NCBI GenBank assembly: GCA_028564705.1
Contig: JAPXFQ010002671.1
Coordinates: forward strand, 1,736,001-1,800,000
Direction of reading: 5' to 3'
Source: Apricaphanius iberus
Taxonomy: Eukaryota; Chordata; Actinopteri; Cyprinodontiformes; Aphaniidae
DNA length: 64,000 nucleotides
Position numbers and translations under genes: made by a program. Below are positions 10,513-22,300 of the stretch, piece by piece; the first letter of the stretch is position 1; the number at the start of each line of letters is the position of its first letter. The notes under the pieces are model-generated. The model made no database searches. It was not told the origin of the DNA and worked only from the letters and a program-made list of their open reading frames with translations.

Positions 10513-13500
10513 TTGGCCCAATCTTAAAAGTGTTTAAGGACTGTACCCCAACTTTTGATTTTAACATATTCAAAGTGTGCATTTTTTATATGGTTAGAAT
10601 TAGTAATTAAATAAAAAACTTCAGATAGGCTTTCAAAAGTACAAAAATGACTTAAATCTGGAAATTAATTACCAATTGAAAATTTCAAATTTGAAAATTT
10701 ACCATTAACAATAACAGGTGACTTTTTAAGTCATACTGAACAGCAATATAACAATCGTAAATAATATTCTAAAAAACAAAGGACATTTTCTTTTTAACGT
10801 AAATTATAAGTGGAAAGAAAATTAAAGCTATTTTATCCAATATGTAGTTTTCTTTTTCCTCATTCAATTTATAGATGGACTCTCACTTTGCACAGCATTA
10901 TGATGTTGTGTCCATTTGACCTGTGTGATCTTTGTACTTTTGCCACACAAAGAATCTACTAACCCTTTGACACCTTGTAAACAGCAGCATGCCGTGGCAC
11001 AACGAGAAACGGCACATCGCAGAGCAGCACAGACCGCTGTATGTTCCGTCTATGAATGAATCCGAATGAGTCATTAGGCAGCAGCTCAGGGAGGTGGTCA
11101 GATGAGAGAAAGGCTGTTGTATTTCATGCATCACACCAGTATGTATGCTTATTGCTCACATAAAAAATAATGAAAACCTAGAAATTTCTATCAATCTATA
11201 AAATCCCCCAACAGCATGAGAAAAGAGAACATGTATGTGGAAAAGAGAGCAGTTGGTCAACCAAGGTTAGCATCCCTGTGCTTGCTGTTGTGCAAGTGGG
11301 CTTTGGAAACTATGATTTTGATACAGAACAAGTATTAAATTTTAATAATTCATGATATCCTAGAGGCATTTTGGTTCTGTGCACAACCTGTTCAATATAT
11401 ATTCCAATGGTATTTTAGATGGAAATGCACATTTAATTATTAATGCCATCTACAATTAAGACTGATTGTTTTCCCTACACAGTTATAGGAACAATTCATC
11501 AACTGAAAGATTTACAAAGTTTCAGCTGTTTGTATGATACTTTTTTTTTTGTTGAGAATATTTTACATCTTAGTGGTTAATATCTGGGTTAAAATTAACT
11601 GTAACAGTTAACTGTTAAGGTTTATTACATATCTAAAAAGTGTTTTCATGTCTATTAGAGGTTCAATTTGTTGGAACTACATGACTGGGCAGCAATTGAC
11701 CCTACAGGATTTGACATTCAGACCAGGTGTCAAAAATGTAATCAATATTTATGCCTGTATTTTAATATCTGAATGATGTAAAGGATCTTGGTGCAATTAT
11801 TATACATTTTCATTCTTCTTTAAGGTGTAAATACTTTTGCCACTTATGGGTTTAGCCGCTTGGTTGAATTAAGGTCTAATCTTAGATACAAATTATAAAT
11901 CTGTAAATCAACTCCACATATGATCATATAACTGCACCATGTCTAGGTGAGAGCTAAGCACAGCGTTAGGGTGAAATTGCTTGGTTTCTTTATCTTTGTG
12001 TTGGGAGAGACATTGGAGCAGCTTTCAAAGAAACTCTGAATCAAACATTTTTGGTAGATGTGCTAAGGCAGCGGCTAAGGGCTAGAACGACATTGTGCCA
12101 CAGTATCTTGGGCTACACAACAGGCTTTTGTGATAGAAAATAATGCAATCATGTAGGCGGTTTTACAGCCATCAGAAACTTATCTACAATGCTGAGAATC
12201 CATTTGCTGCATGGTGCTCTCCCTCCTTCCCACCACTGCCCCGTTTCTGACCTTGTCATATAATGGAGTTGCTTCGTCTTGTCGTTTAAAAAATGGACAA
12301 CATTTGTCCTTTATAGTGGCACTGCCTTCCTGAGGTGGGTAATCACACATCTCGGAGTGCTCATCTCATCCACATGACTGCCTTTGGAAACATCACTGTG
12401 GGAATATAGAAACTGATCTCACAGCCGCGCCTACTCCCAGTCCATTAAAAAAAAAGGCATCCGTGCAACTGCAGTGGAGAAATCCTGCTCCAGTTTCATT
12501 ATTTTCCAACATTTGTGTTAACATGCAGGGCTTAAGCACAGCTTTAATAAGTTATCAGATGATTCATTTGAGTGGTGGGTCTTGAGACATCTTAGTTACC
12601 ATTTACAATTTTTTAAGAATATTAGTGAGCTGTACAACAATTCTGCCCCCTAGAGACTGTGGTAAGAGAAAAAGAAACCCAAACCTCTTAGAAACTCTGC
12701 TGCCTGTGCTTTCACTCAATTAATCTTTAATAAATATAAATAGCTTTGGTCTGCCACAGGAAATAACCTCCCCACCCTTAAGAGATTAACCTGGTGTAAT
12801 AAAATCAGCGAGCCTGACATGCCTCAGCTTCACTTTAGGAGTCAGGACCTCTGATGGATTTTTGGTCTGCAGCCTTGAAACAATGTTAGAAACAAGCCAC
12901 TGCAGCTTTAAAGCTGAAAGAGCTCGGAATTTTAATTGTGAATCTTTCTGTAGAGATATTTTTTTTAAGTCATAAGAGGCACCTCATCTTAAAACCCTAA
13001 AGATTTTTATTTGTTGAAGTTCTCAACTAGTTACCTTAAATGTCCTAGGCTTAGAAAGACTAAATGTTTGTTTTTAATTATTGTAAAAGACCAACATTTT
13101 TATGTTTTTAACCCCGTCAATTTTTTTAGATACTACCAAAGAGATAAATCACTGGTTAACCAGAATGTCTTTTGGCTCAAGTTAGAAAAACAAGGAGAAC
13201 ATTTAACAATATGACAGCTTACAATAAATGAATAATAAAGCTTGTCAAGTAATGCAGGACTGTGTTAAAGAGCCACTCATGATGAAATGGTTTTGATTTA
13301 CAGCTAGAAGGAATGCAGGGGTTTACATAAATCCTTGGTTTGCTGAGAGCAGACTTGATAATGTTATGGTCCAGGGGACACATCCCTTCAAATGTCAGCA
13401 GAGTGCTGAATCATTTTTTTTTGTTCTCAAACTTATATAATATGTTCTTTCTGCATGTCGCAAATACTTAGCTTTTTTAGACCCTTCCCCCCTAAAATTT

Positions 13501-14104
13501 TCTTCAAAACCAATATCTTTCATTATCTTCTTTTCCTGTATAGGCACCCTTGTCCATTCCTCCGGAAGTTGGAAGCAGAGCGTTTGACACGCGTTATCAG
13601 GGAGAAATCAGAGTCACCTTAAAAAAGTGTGGGTGCCAAACATGCACCCAGGATGAAACAAGATTATTCTGCCCAGTTGTGGAGTTAATTGTGTTAAAAC
13701 AAAATTGAGTTAATTCCATGAAGTTATCGACCTGCATTAATGCATTAATTATACCAGCACTAACTTTTAGCTTTTTTTCTTGCAAAAATGTTTTTTTTCT
13801 GGTGATATAGGGAATCGCTCTTGGCTGAAGGCATATTTAGAATCCATAGTGCTTGACATGTCTGGAAAAAACGAACTGAAATAAAGCACAAAAATGTGTG
13901 TTGCTTTTCGGTCTGGCTACTGCCGTTTATGTCATAATGGCTCTGGATATCGGTACCAATCCTTCTCATGGTTAACAAAATGTAGAACAAGAGCCATGAA
14001 CAGAAAATAAACCCAGCAAAAAGAAAGGATACAAAATTATGCCTAATAATAATCAACAGGAAATGATTTGTTTACTATGGAGAGAAAATCGACTCACATC
14101 TGTC
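10513..14104. other. Unique DNA; possible regulatory or exon fragments
   Basis: No gene is established. The stretch 10870-11150 and the stretch 11930-12900 are less AT-rich and of higher complexity than neighbouring DNA, as conserved non-coding elements often are, but this cannot be tested here. At 11820-11850 the words GTGTAAATACTTTTGCCAC resemble a decayed Tc1 terminus. At 13544 a good 3' splice acceptor precedes a 54-codon open stretch (see findings). Confidence 0.4.
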
Positions 14105-14226
14105 TGTGCGTAATACCTGATTTGTAACTTGTGTCAGCCTGTTTGTGTGTAACTTTGGGTACTTCTATGTGTAAAACCTGATTTTTAAACCCTAAAATAC
14201 ACTTTGTGCCTAACTTTGGGTACTTA
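14105..14226. repeat. Diverged 61-bp tandem duplication
   Basis: Two adjacent 61-base units, 14105-14165 and 14166-14226, share ACCTGATTT near their start and TAACTTTGGGTACTT at their end, with the middle more diverged. Both units have exactly the same length, which supports a true tandem duplication and not chance similarity. Confidence 0.8.
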
Positions 14227-14804
14227 AAAGTGTTTGGTAAAATGTTCAGTTTGTTTAGTTACCTGTACTCCATGCATAAAGTTAAAAAAATGTGTGTACA
14301 TTCGCACCAAGTGATCAGGGGTTTGAATACTAATCTATCAAAACTACAACCTTCAGATTTTCCTGTTTCTGTTGAATAAAAATGTCAAATATGGAAAATA
14401 TTCAGTTAACGCAACATCTGCTCCATAGATACATCTGATGACAATTTCTGTAATTTCTTATTCCTTATTTAAAAGTAAAGGACTGAAGCATAAATCTGAT
14501 GTTTATATTGGTTGGCTAAATGCTACACTTCATTAATATAAAATGAGAATATAGCCTTAATATTTTGTTTTAAATCAGTTTGCACACCAAGGATTATCAA
14601 CTAACAATTGAAAAAGGTCAGGTCATCCCAGTTGAGGTTAATATTATAGATTTATCAGTTGATAATCCAGTGATTAAAATTGCAAAATGTTCTGTCATTC
14701 ATCTTAGATTGGTAATCGGTGATTCAATTGTGAAAAAAATACAATTGTTTCCTTAATGAAGCAGAGTTAAGAATGCTCACAATTTTCGGTTTATCAATTA
14801 ACAG
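14227..14804. other. Unique AT-rich DNA, nothing recognised
   Basis: No gene, repeat or structured element is recognised between the tandem duplication and the LINE tail. Confidence 0.5.
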
Positions 14805-14884
14805 GCAAGGCAAAGGAAGGTGCTTTACATGATTACAGAAATGTGAAGATTAAAACATAAAATAAATAAACGAAAGCGTGAACA

Positions 14885-15304
14885 TCCATCCATCCATCCA
14901 TCCATCTTCTTCCGCTTATCCGGAGTTGGGTCGCGGGGGCAGTAGCTTAAGCAGGGAGACCCAGACATCCATCTCCCCAGCCACTTGGGCCAGCTCCTCG
15001 GAGGAATCCCGAGGCGTTCTCAGGCCAGCTGGGAGACATAATCCCTCCAGCGAGTCCTGGGTCTTCCCCTGGCTCTCCTCCCGGTGGGACGTGCCCGGAA
15101 CACCTCACCAGCAAGGCGTCCAGGAGGCATCCTGACCAGATGCCCGAGCCACCTCAACTGGTTCCTCTCAATGTGGAGGAGCAGCGGCTCTACTCTGAGC
15201 TCCCTCCGGATGACCGAGCTTCTCACCCTATCTGTAAGGGAGAGCCCAGCCGACCTACGGAGGAAACTCATTTCAGCCGCCTGTATCCGGGTGCAGTGTA
15301 AGAT
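14885..15304 (-). mobile_element. Rex1-type LINE 3' end, nested, with target-site duplication
   Basis: The minus strand encodes the C-terminal tail of a non-LTR reverse transcriptase: EMSFLRRSAGLSLTDRVRSS, then VEPLLLHIERNQLRWLGHL, then GRRARGRPRTRWRDYVSQLA, ending in a (GGAT)n-like 3' tail. It is 5'-truncated, as most LINE copies are. An exact 13-base direct repeat, GAAAGCGTGAACA, flanks it at 14872-14884 and 15305-15317, and this is the target-site duplication. The host sequence on both sides is the tail of the older L2-type LINE. The open frame 15322-15020 is nearly intact, so the insertion is fairly young. The exact clade name (Rex1 versus a related one) is from memory. Confidence 0.9.
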
Positions 15305-15644
15305 GAAAGCGTGAACAAACATTTATAAAACAAACAATAGCATTTAATTAAAAACAAAAATTTAGGATAAAAACATTTCATAATAGTATTGGCAATAATA
15401 GTAAACATTACTCATAAGCATGTCTAAATTGATACATTTTTATTTTAGATTTTAAAGAGTTCGGTATCTCTGCAGTTTTGCATTCGTTCGACAGTTTGTT
15501 TCAGATGTGGGGAGCATATAAACTGAAAGCTGCTTCCCCATGCTTGGTTCTGGTTGTAGGGACGATCAGTAGAGGTTTGAGGACCCTTGACGGTTTGTAC
15601 CACAATAGCAGATCACTAATGTACTCTGGTGCTAAACCATTTAA

Positions 15645-16953
15645 TTATTTATAGACTGATAAAAGCACGTTGAAGTTTATTCTCTGAGCTACATGGAGCC
15701 AGTGTAAGGACCTTAGAACTGGAGTGATGTGTTCTACTTTCCTGATTTCAGTGAGAACACGAGCTGCAGTGTTCTGGATCAGCTGCAGCTGTCTGATTGA
15801 TTTTTTAGGTAGACATGTGAAGGTACTGTTACAGTAATCAAGGCGGCTAGAGATAAATGCATGGATGAGTTTTTCTAGGTCTCCTTGTGTCATCAGTCCT
15901 TTAATTCTAGAAATGTTCCTCAGATGATAGAAAGCGACCTTGTTATTGTCTTTATGTGACCCTGGAGGTTCATGTCTAAGTCCATTATTTTGCCTAGATT
16001 TCTGGCCTAGTCAGTAGTTTCTAGTTGGACCAACTGAAATTGTGTACTGATATTTAATTGATCTTTTTTGGCTCAGAAGATAAGTATTTCAGTTTTGTTT
16101 TTGTTCAGTTGGAGGAATTATGGACATCCAGTTGTTAATTTGCTCAATGCATTTATTGAGGATTTGAATGGGTTCAACATCAACTGGTGACATTGAGATA
16201 TAAAGCTGAGTGTCGTCAGCATACTTGTGGTAGTTGATATTATTTGTTGTTATCTAGCTTAATGGGAGCATTTAAATGCTGAATAGGAGGGGCCCTAGGA
16301 TAGAGCACTGGGGGACCCCCACATGTGATTTCTGTGTTTTGTGAAGAGAATTGGCTAATGGATACAAAGAAGTTCCTGTTTTTGAGGTAGGATTGGAACC
16401 AGTTGAGTGCCGTACCAGAGAGTCCGACCCAGCTCTCTAGACATTCTGGTTTTGTATCATGATCAACGGTGTCAAACGACGCACTGAGGTCTAATAGTGC
16501 TAATACTGTGGTTTTACCACAATCAGTATTTAAAGAGATGTCAATGAAAACTTTAACGAGGGCTGTCTCAGTGCTGTGGTGCCTATGAAAACCAGATGAT
16601 AAATATCAAAGTGGTTGTTCATTGGTAGGAAGCTGTTTAACTGTTGGAAAACAGCTTCTTCAATAATTTTACTGATAAATGGGAGATTGGAGATTGGTCT
16701 GCAGTTTTGCATTAATGTGTTGTCTAGGTTCTTTTTTTTGTATTGGTTTGATTACTGCTGTTTTTAAGGCTTGGGGGAAAACACCTTGTAGCAGGGATGA
16801 GTTAATTATTTGGATCAGATCTGCCCTGATGACTGCGAGGACTTTTTTAAGAAAACCTTGGTAAGATACCCAGCAGCAGGTGGCAAAGATTAGTTTCTTA
16901 ATACATTTATCAAAACTCAATTGATTTATTGTTTGGAAATCAGTCATTTTCAT
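15645..16953 (-). pseudogene. L2-type reverse transcriptase pseudogene
   Basis: Read on the minus strand, 16953-16669 carries the stretch leading into the polymerase (VIKPIQKK), 16712-16530 the CRPISNLPFISKI block, about 16450-16380 the GLSGTALNWFQSYLKNRNFF block, and 16223-16212 the YADD active-site codons. The best open piece, 15893-15645, holds the C-terminal region (SRLDYCNS, QLQLIQNTAARVL, ITPVLRSLHWL). Several frameshifts and stops separate the pieces. The protein would have copied its own RNA into DNA at the target site; this copy cannot. Confidence 0.85.
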
Positions 16954-16960
16954 GATGTAC

Positions 16961-19534
16961 TGTGTTGTTTATCATATAGCTTAAAAAAATCACATGAAAG
17001 TTAGCAACATGCTATGATGTAAAAATTAAAGTAATCTTGTAATTCTACTACTGCCGCTATTAAAAACCTGCAGTTCATGCTCTCTTTTATGCATTGCTAC
17101 AAAAAAAGGGGTCAAAATTTGTAATCTGCGGTTTTATTCTCAAAGACACATGGAAATCATTGTTGATCAAGATAAACCTTATATGTGCATCTTCAGTATG
17201 CATGCAGGAAAGGAAAAGTGAGTTACTCTTATGAATGATTTGTGAAATCATGTATAAGAAATCTCCCAGATTATCTGGAGGCTGTGTGTGCACTAGATAG
17301 CTTCCAGACATTATCTGGCTTTTTGCTATGATAGTTTTCTTCCTTGGAATTCCAGTTTGCATGCAAGGTTTCCTATAGGATAAAAAATGCAGTTTTGGTC
17401 ATTTCAAAGACACAACTGTAAAAGATCAAAAGTGTGACACAATAAAAGCTTCGAACGGACCTTAAACCAAAAACAAAACAAAACAATGGGCAAATCATGT
17501 GGAAAAGAGTTATCCTTCCTGTTGACTGCTAAATGATCTGGTTCAGAACCAAATACATCTCTATCCCTAGAAGCTATAATAAAAACAATTCTCATTTATG
17601 GGACAAAATATGGATCAACAGGAATATTTTCATTCTTAAAATAATGCATTTTGTGTATTCGGTGAGGATACATTTGATGACCTAAACACTCAGTATGAAA
17701 TCAAAATTTGTATGTTTCCCTGTGATGAAGATATTTTAATAAATAATTGTGTGTTAAAAGTGGTTATATTTGTGGTTATATATGCTGTGATGTTTCTACA
17801 AGAATTAGACTTTTCCTTTCTCTGACTGACAGTAACTCAATTACTAAATGGAACCCATCCATTAATAAAATTTATAGCAGCCTTCAAAGGCTTGTTGAAA
17901 ATTCAAATTCAGAGCTGAAGCTCAAAGCATACAGATTACTTTCAGCTACTTTGCATGTTTGACACAGTCTCAAAGCAATTTGTTAAGCTTGCTTGTACAA
18001 TATCCCAACTATAAACAAGCATGAATTTTGAAATTATAATAAAAAATGTGTTTTTATATTATTTTAACACAGGACCGAAAAGTGTCAATGTAGCTAAAGA
18101 CTAAAAACCCAACATACACCAACTTGCATCTGTTAGCTCTATTAAGAAGAGGAAAGTTGTTTGATGACTTTTAGATATAAATGATGCTGAATCAGTTGTT
18201 GTCTAGGTGATTGCCATGTTTCATAAGAAGCACTGCTGAGGGTGGGACCATAGCATCAAGCTTCTTTTTGGTCATCTCTCTCTAACAACCAATCAGCATT
18301 TTGATGGATGAAATAATTTGTTGAACCATGATCTACCAAGCTTCATCAACAAGAATATCTGTAGATTCTGCTAAAGAAGTTATGCAAACACAAAACCCTG
18401 CGACTATGTTGTTGTGGTTGGAGTATTTCCTTCTTTGATTTGAAGTTTTTCCATTTATTCAATTTTCTTCATTTGCTAGGTCCCAGGATTTTTAAAATAA
18501 GAGAATTACATGACTTTGCTAAGTCATTATACTCCAATGGTAACGGCATGAATGTTATTCCTCTAAATATGTCCCTGTCCTTCTCAAATATATTAAACCT
18601 TTTTTTATTCCGAAAGCATTGAAGTAATTTACTGTATATAACTGTTACATTGATCACAGGTAATGTGTAAACTTGAAATTCAAATATTATACAGTTTTTT
18701 GGAAAGTGTCATAATGGACATGGCCTCATTTATGAGATAATTATGTCTGAAGCTTAGATTATTCATTGACATTTTTGGAATTTGGAGCAGTCTCTCATTG
18801 TCTGAAAAAGGTATTTAGAGAAACATATTGACATCCATTCTATCATTGGCTGTCTACCGCATGTAAACCTGGGATTGGTTGATCAAGCTTTCATGAGATT
18901 TTCCCCGCATGAAGTACTCCCAGACTGATAGATTTTGACTTGGAAAACACAGACATGAACCCCTTACTGTGCCTATATGCTGTGCTGTGCTGTATGCTTA
19001 GAGGTTATAAAGACAAATACAGGAATCTGTGTGAGTCTGTGCACTTATAAAGAGGAGATGTGTTAATCATTTTTGGGGAATTTATCAGATTTGGTTTAGA
19101 TTTCTCCAGATTAGTTCACAGGTCTGCTATTTTAATGATTTGGCACATATAAAATCCTGCTTTGTTCAATTAAAACCATGTCATAGTTTTTTTCCCTCAA
19201 GAATTCTCCCATCAGCAGCTTGACGGTGACCTAACCCCAAAACACAGCAATGTAATTTTCTTATTGCTCTCAGTTTTTCAGAAGGAGACAGAACACGTAT
19301 TTAGGCCATACAAATCCTTTCTTTGAACACTTGAGCACCAGACAAGCTTTTGGAAAATTAAGGGCCATCTGTTTCCATTTTTTAAAGTTCATTGCATTTT
19401 ATTTTTAGTGCTGAACTCTCCTTTTACGTCTTATACTGCAATAAAGACTGTTCCCTACTATGGTACTTGTCATCTGTCTAGCTGACTGTTTAAAAACAAA
19501 CGGATTTGATTGGTTAATGTACCCAGTTATGGAC
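16961..19534. other. Unique AT-rich DNA, nothing recognised
   Basis: No gene or named repeat is recognised. Short open frames (for example near 17087-17362 on the minus strand) have no conserved features. Confidence 0.5.
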
Positions 19535-19606
19535 TGGTGACCTGTCCAGGGTGTACCGCTGTATAGAGGCACCCAAAATCCCTACAAGGAAAGAAGGAAG
19601 GAAGGA
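19535..19606 (+). repeat. 3' fragment of a SINE-type repeat
   Basis: The words GGACTGGTGACCTGTCCAGG and GTGTACC match the distal part of the SINE-type repeat seen more fully at 55077-55398 and 28084-28205. It ends in a short GAAGGAAGGAAGG run. Only about 70 bases remain. Confidence 0.65.
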
Positions 19607-22204
19607 TATTATAAAATCTTGAAAATGTCATGAACTAAGATCAGTATAATTTACCTTTCATTTAATATTATCAATTTAAATTGCTCTTTCCTCTTTAATG
19701 TTTTAGTTGGTATTGTTTAAAGTAAATGTTTATAAATCAACCACAAATTTACATTAAAACTGTACTCCTGCCATTTGTGTTAGTTTCCAATTGTAGAATA
19801 TATCTATGCAGTGAATACAGCAATAACCCATCATATTTGTATTAAAACGTCCCCATGACTGAAACTGCTGCAGTAATTAAGAGCAGTGGTAAGCATGGTG
19901 ACCAGAATAATTTAATCTGTCTCAGTTTAATTTATGGAGATCAAGAGCTTGGACTTTTTCTTCTCTGTGTTGTGAGCATATAAGGGAACAATTTAATAAC
20001 TTAAAGGGATTTTACCAACTCCTTGCATGTCCTGTGTGATGCACAAGCATTTTTAAAAGCTCTAAATTAAGTATTCACATGTTCTTCCACTGAAGACCTG
20101 AAAGATGAACCACACAGAGAGGATTTTGTGTAGGCCCGCAAGAGAAAGTGACCAAAAAAAGTTACTGTTTGTTGTACAAACTGCTTGTATTTCAACAATC
20201 CAAAATAAAATGTAACTGCTGCCACCTTTGGCTTTTTCTTATGTTTGAGCTTTGCTTTCACTTTGTTCAGTGTTTTTCATAAAGCCTCCAAGCTGTCCTT
20301 CATCCTTAGCTGGAAAAATTCCACAAATCCCGAATCACTTGGATGTGTCACGGTAAAAGACTGTTGTTCAGAAAAAAAAGAGAAAAAAGGAAGAGATATC
20401 TATAAAAGAGCACTGTGAGCACCTCAAAAGTGTCCAGACAGCTGATATAGCCTGGTACCAATTACTTTACACTATAATTGGACTTATAATAATATATGCA
20501 CCATCTTCCAACGTTCCGGGGGCCCAGACAACCAGCCATAGGGTCAGTTACCTCAACACAGCTGTGTGTAAGAGAGAAGGCAGAATCTGAGCCAGAACCA
20601 AAGCTCTCTAGAGGAATTATTTAGTCAAGAACTTGAGGTCCAGTCGCAGCCTGCTCACTGCTGATAAAGGGGTCTTCCTATGACCGGGTCCTGTTCTGCA
20701 CCCTCAACATCCCTGCTTTTAGAACCCATCAGCCATATGATGATTAACTCAGAGGGGAAAAAAGATTAAAGTAAAAAGAGTAGCATGAAAGAAAGAGAGG
20801 GGTGCAGGGTGTGCCATATCTTTGCAATCTCAAAATGCCTCAGTTTTTCTGACTGGAATATAATGGCTACCTTTTAAGGATTTGCTTTGATGTGAGACAT
20901 CCATATGTGGTTACTTTTTCAGCATTTTCTAGCCATATTCCACACAGCCATTGATCTATCTACCTATCACTAACAGTCTGTCCCCCCTCGGACAGAACAC
21001 GGTTATTAGAATATTTGTTCTGGGGGGACAGAAATAATAAGCCTATCCTGTTAAAGCGTGTGATGTGAGGCAGCATGTCAATTTGCACCATGCTGAAACT
21101 AATTGAGCTTTAAACATTGTCATGCCAAAGATAGCCTTTTCCATTTGGTAATTTATTAAAAATATGTTGCAATTAGGATGATCCATTATGAGCTTAATTA
21201 CAGATTTAATGCAGCCAAATCCAGACACACACACATACACACCAACACATGCAGAGGATTAAAGAATCAAAAAATTTAGAGGATGGTCAAAATACGAGTC
21301 ACCACATAATGCAGTCAGGTTTAACTGGACACAGTTGTTTATCAGCCAATTAGAAGTCACACCAAATATAAGGGGAGGGAAAAATAATTATTTTCTCAAT
21401 ATATATAGCCATCATAATGGGGCTGCTGACATTCCCACCAGATGTTAACAGTCTCACTACCAATGTACCTCACCTCTTGCTCGATGAATTCTGGAGTATC
21501 GGCCCTCCCACAAACCTGCATAGGATATATGGGTGTAGATAATGGAGGGAGGGATGAACGTACTTCTTGCAATCTAATGCCTAGTATGAAAGGCTATTGT
21601 TGTGTCCTGGTGGATTTCCATAGGATGAGGCTTCAGTCTACATTGGAATTTATAAAATATTTATTATGAAAATCTAAGGGCCTTTCTGGGCCCCCCTCTG
21701 CCCTGCCATGTCTAACATGTCATTCTTGCCTGCCTGTGTGAGTTGCCAGAGCCTTCTGTGTCAGAAGGTTTTGTCTTTTTTTGCAAACTTAACCAAAATA
21801 CGAGGAGTCCCTTAGTTAGAGTAGGTAAAAAGTCCATACGTCTTAAACTTCAGTCTCTTCACCAATTACCAAGAATTATATACAAGTATTATAATATAAT
21901 ATTTTTTATAAAAAGCTACTTTGATGAGTCAGTAAACTTGGTTTCCATCATTATGATTCTCCAAATGCTGATACCAATTTTGATAAATGGACCCAATGGA
22001 TACTGAGCTGATTTAGTCCTCACTCATGGTTCTTATTCAATAAATTTGAAATATCACAAATCAGAATTAAAATACAAGCAACTACAAGGGACATGTAGTG
22101 TGGATTTGTGTACATATTTACATTTGCACATTTTATAGAACCGTAAATGTTCCTATTTTATTCAACTTACGTAATGTAGCATGAGACTTTGTTTAAGATG
22201 TCTG
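19607..22204. other. Unique AT-rich DNA, nothing recognised
   Basis: No gene is recognised. A small GC-rich hairpin lies at 20977-21032 and is listed separately. The rest has no named repeat. Confidence 0.5.
20977..21032. repeat. Inverted repeat with C/G runs
   Basis: TCTGTCCCCCC (20977-20987) and its exact reverse complement GGGGGGACAGA (21022-21032) flank a 34-base centre that itself contains AGAACA and TGTTCT in opposite orientation. The whole can fold into an interrupted hairpin. No flanking duplication is evident. Confidence 0.8.
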
Positions 22205-22300
22205 AGATATTTACAGATATAGCGGTATATTAAAAATTCATGTAACGAAAATAAAACCGGTTTTCTATATGAACCGGTATACCGCCCAGGCCTACCGTAT
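22205..22300. repeat. Fragment of an ACCGGTATACCG-type dispersed repeat
   Basis: The run AAAACCGGTTTT (22253-22264, a perfect 12-bp palindrome) and ACCGGTATACCGCCCAGGCC with CTACC following match my memory of a repeat common in fish genomes. Only about 95 bases are recognisable, with no coding content. Confidence 0.5.

Larger units (their letters stand above)
14805..16960 (-). mobile_element. L2-type LINE, 5'-truncated and decayed, with a nested insertion
   Basis: This is a non-LTR retrotransposon in antisense orientation. It holds the reverse transcriptase and C-terminal parts but not the endonuclease part, and its 3' non-coding tail ends near 14805 (minus strand). The reading matches the L2 type widespread in fish: ISNLPFISKIIE, a YADDTQLYI catalytic motif, and SRLDYCNSTFTCLPKKSI toward the end. 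The 3' tail is split by a Rex1-type fragment at 14885-15304, so the L2 insertion is older. No intact frame remains. Confidence 0.88.

Noticed and set aside
15084..15314. 76-codon plus-strand frame in a GC-rich block
   Set aside because: It is the antisense of the Rex1-type reverse transcriptase tail.
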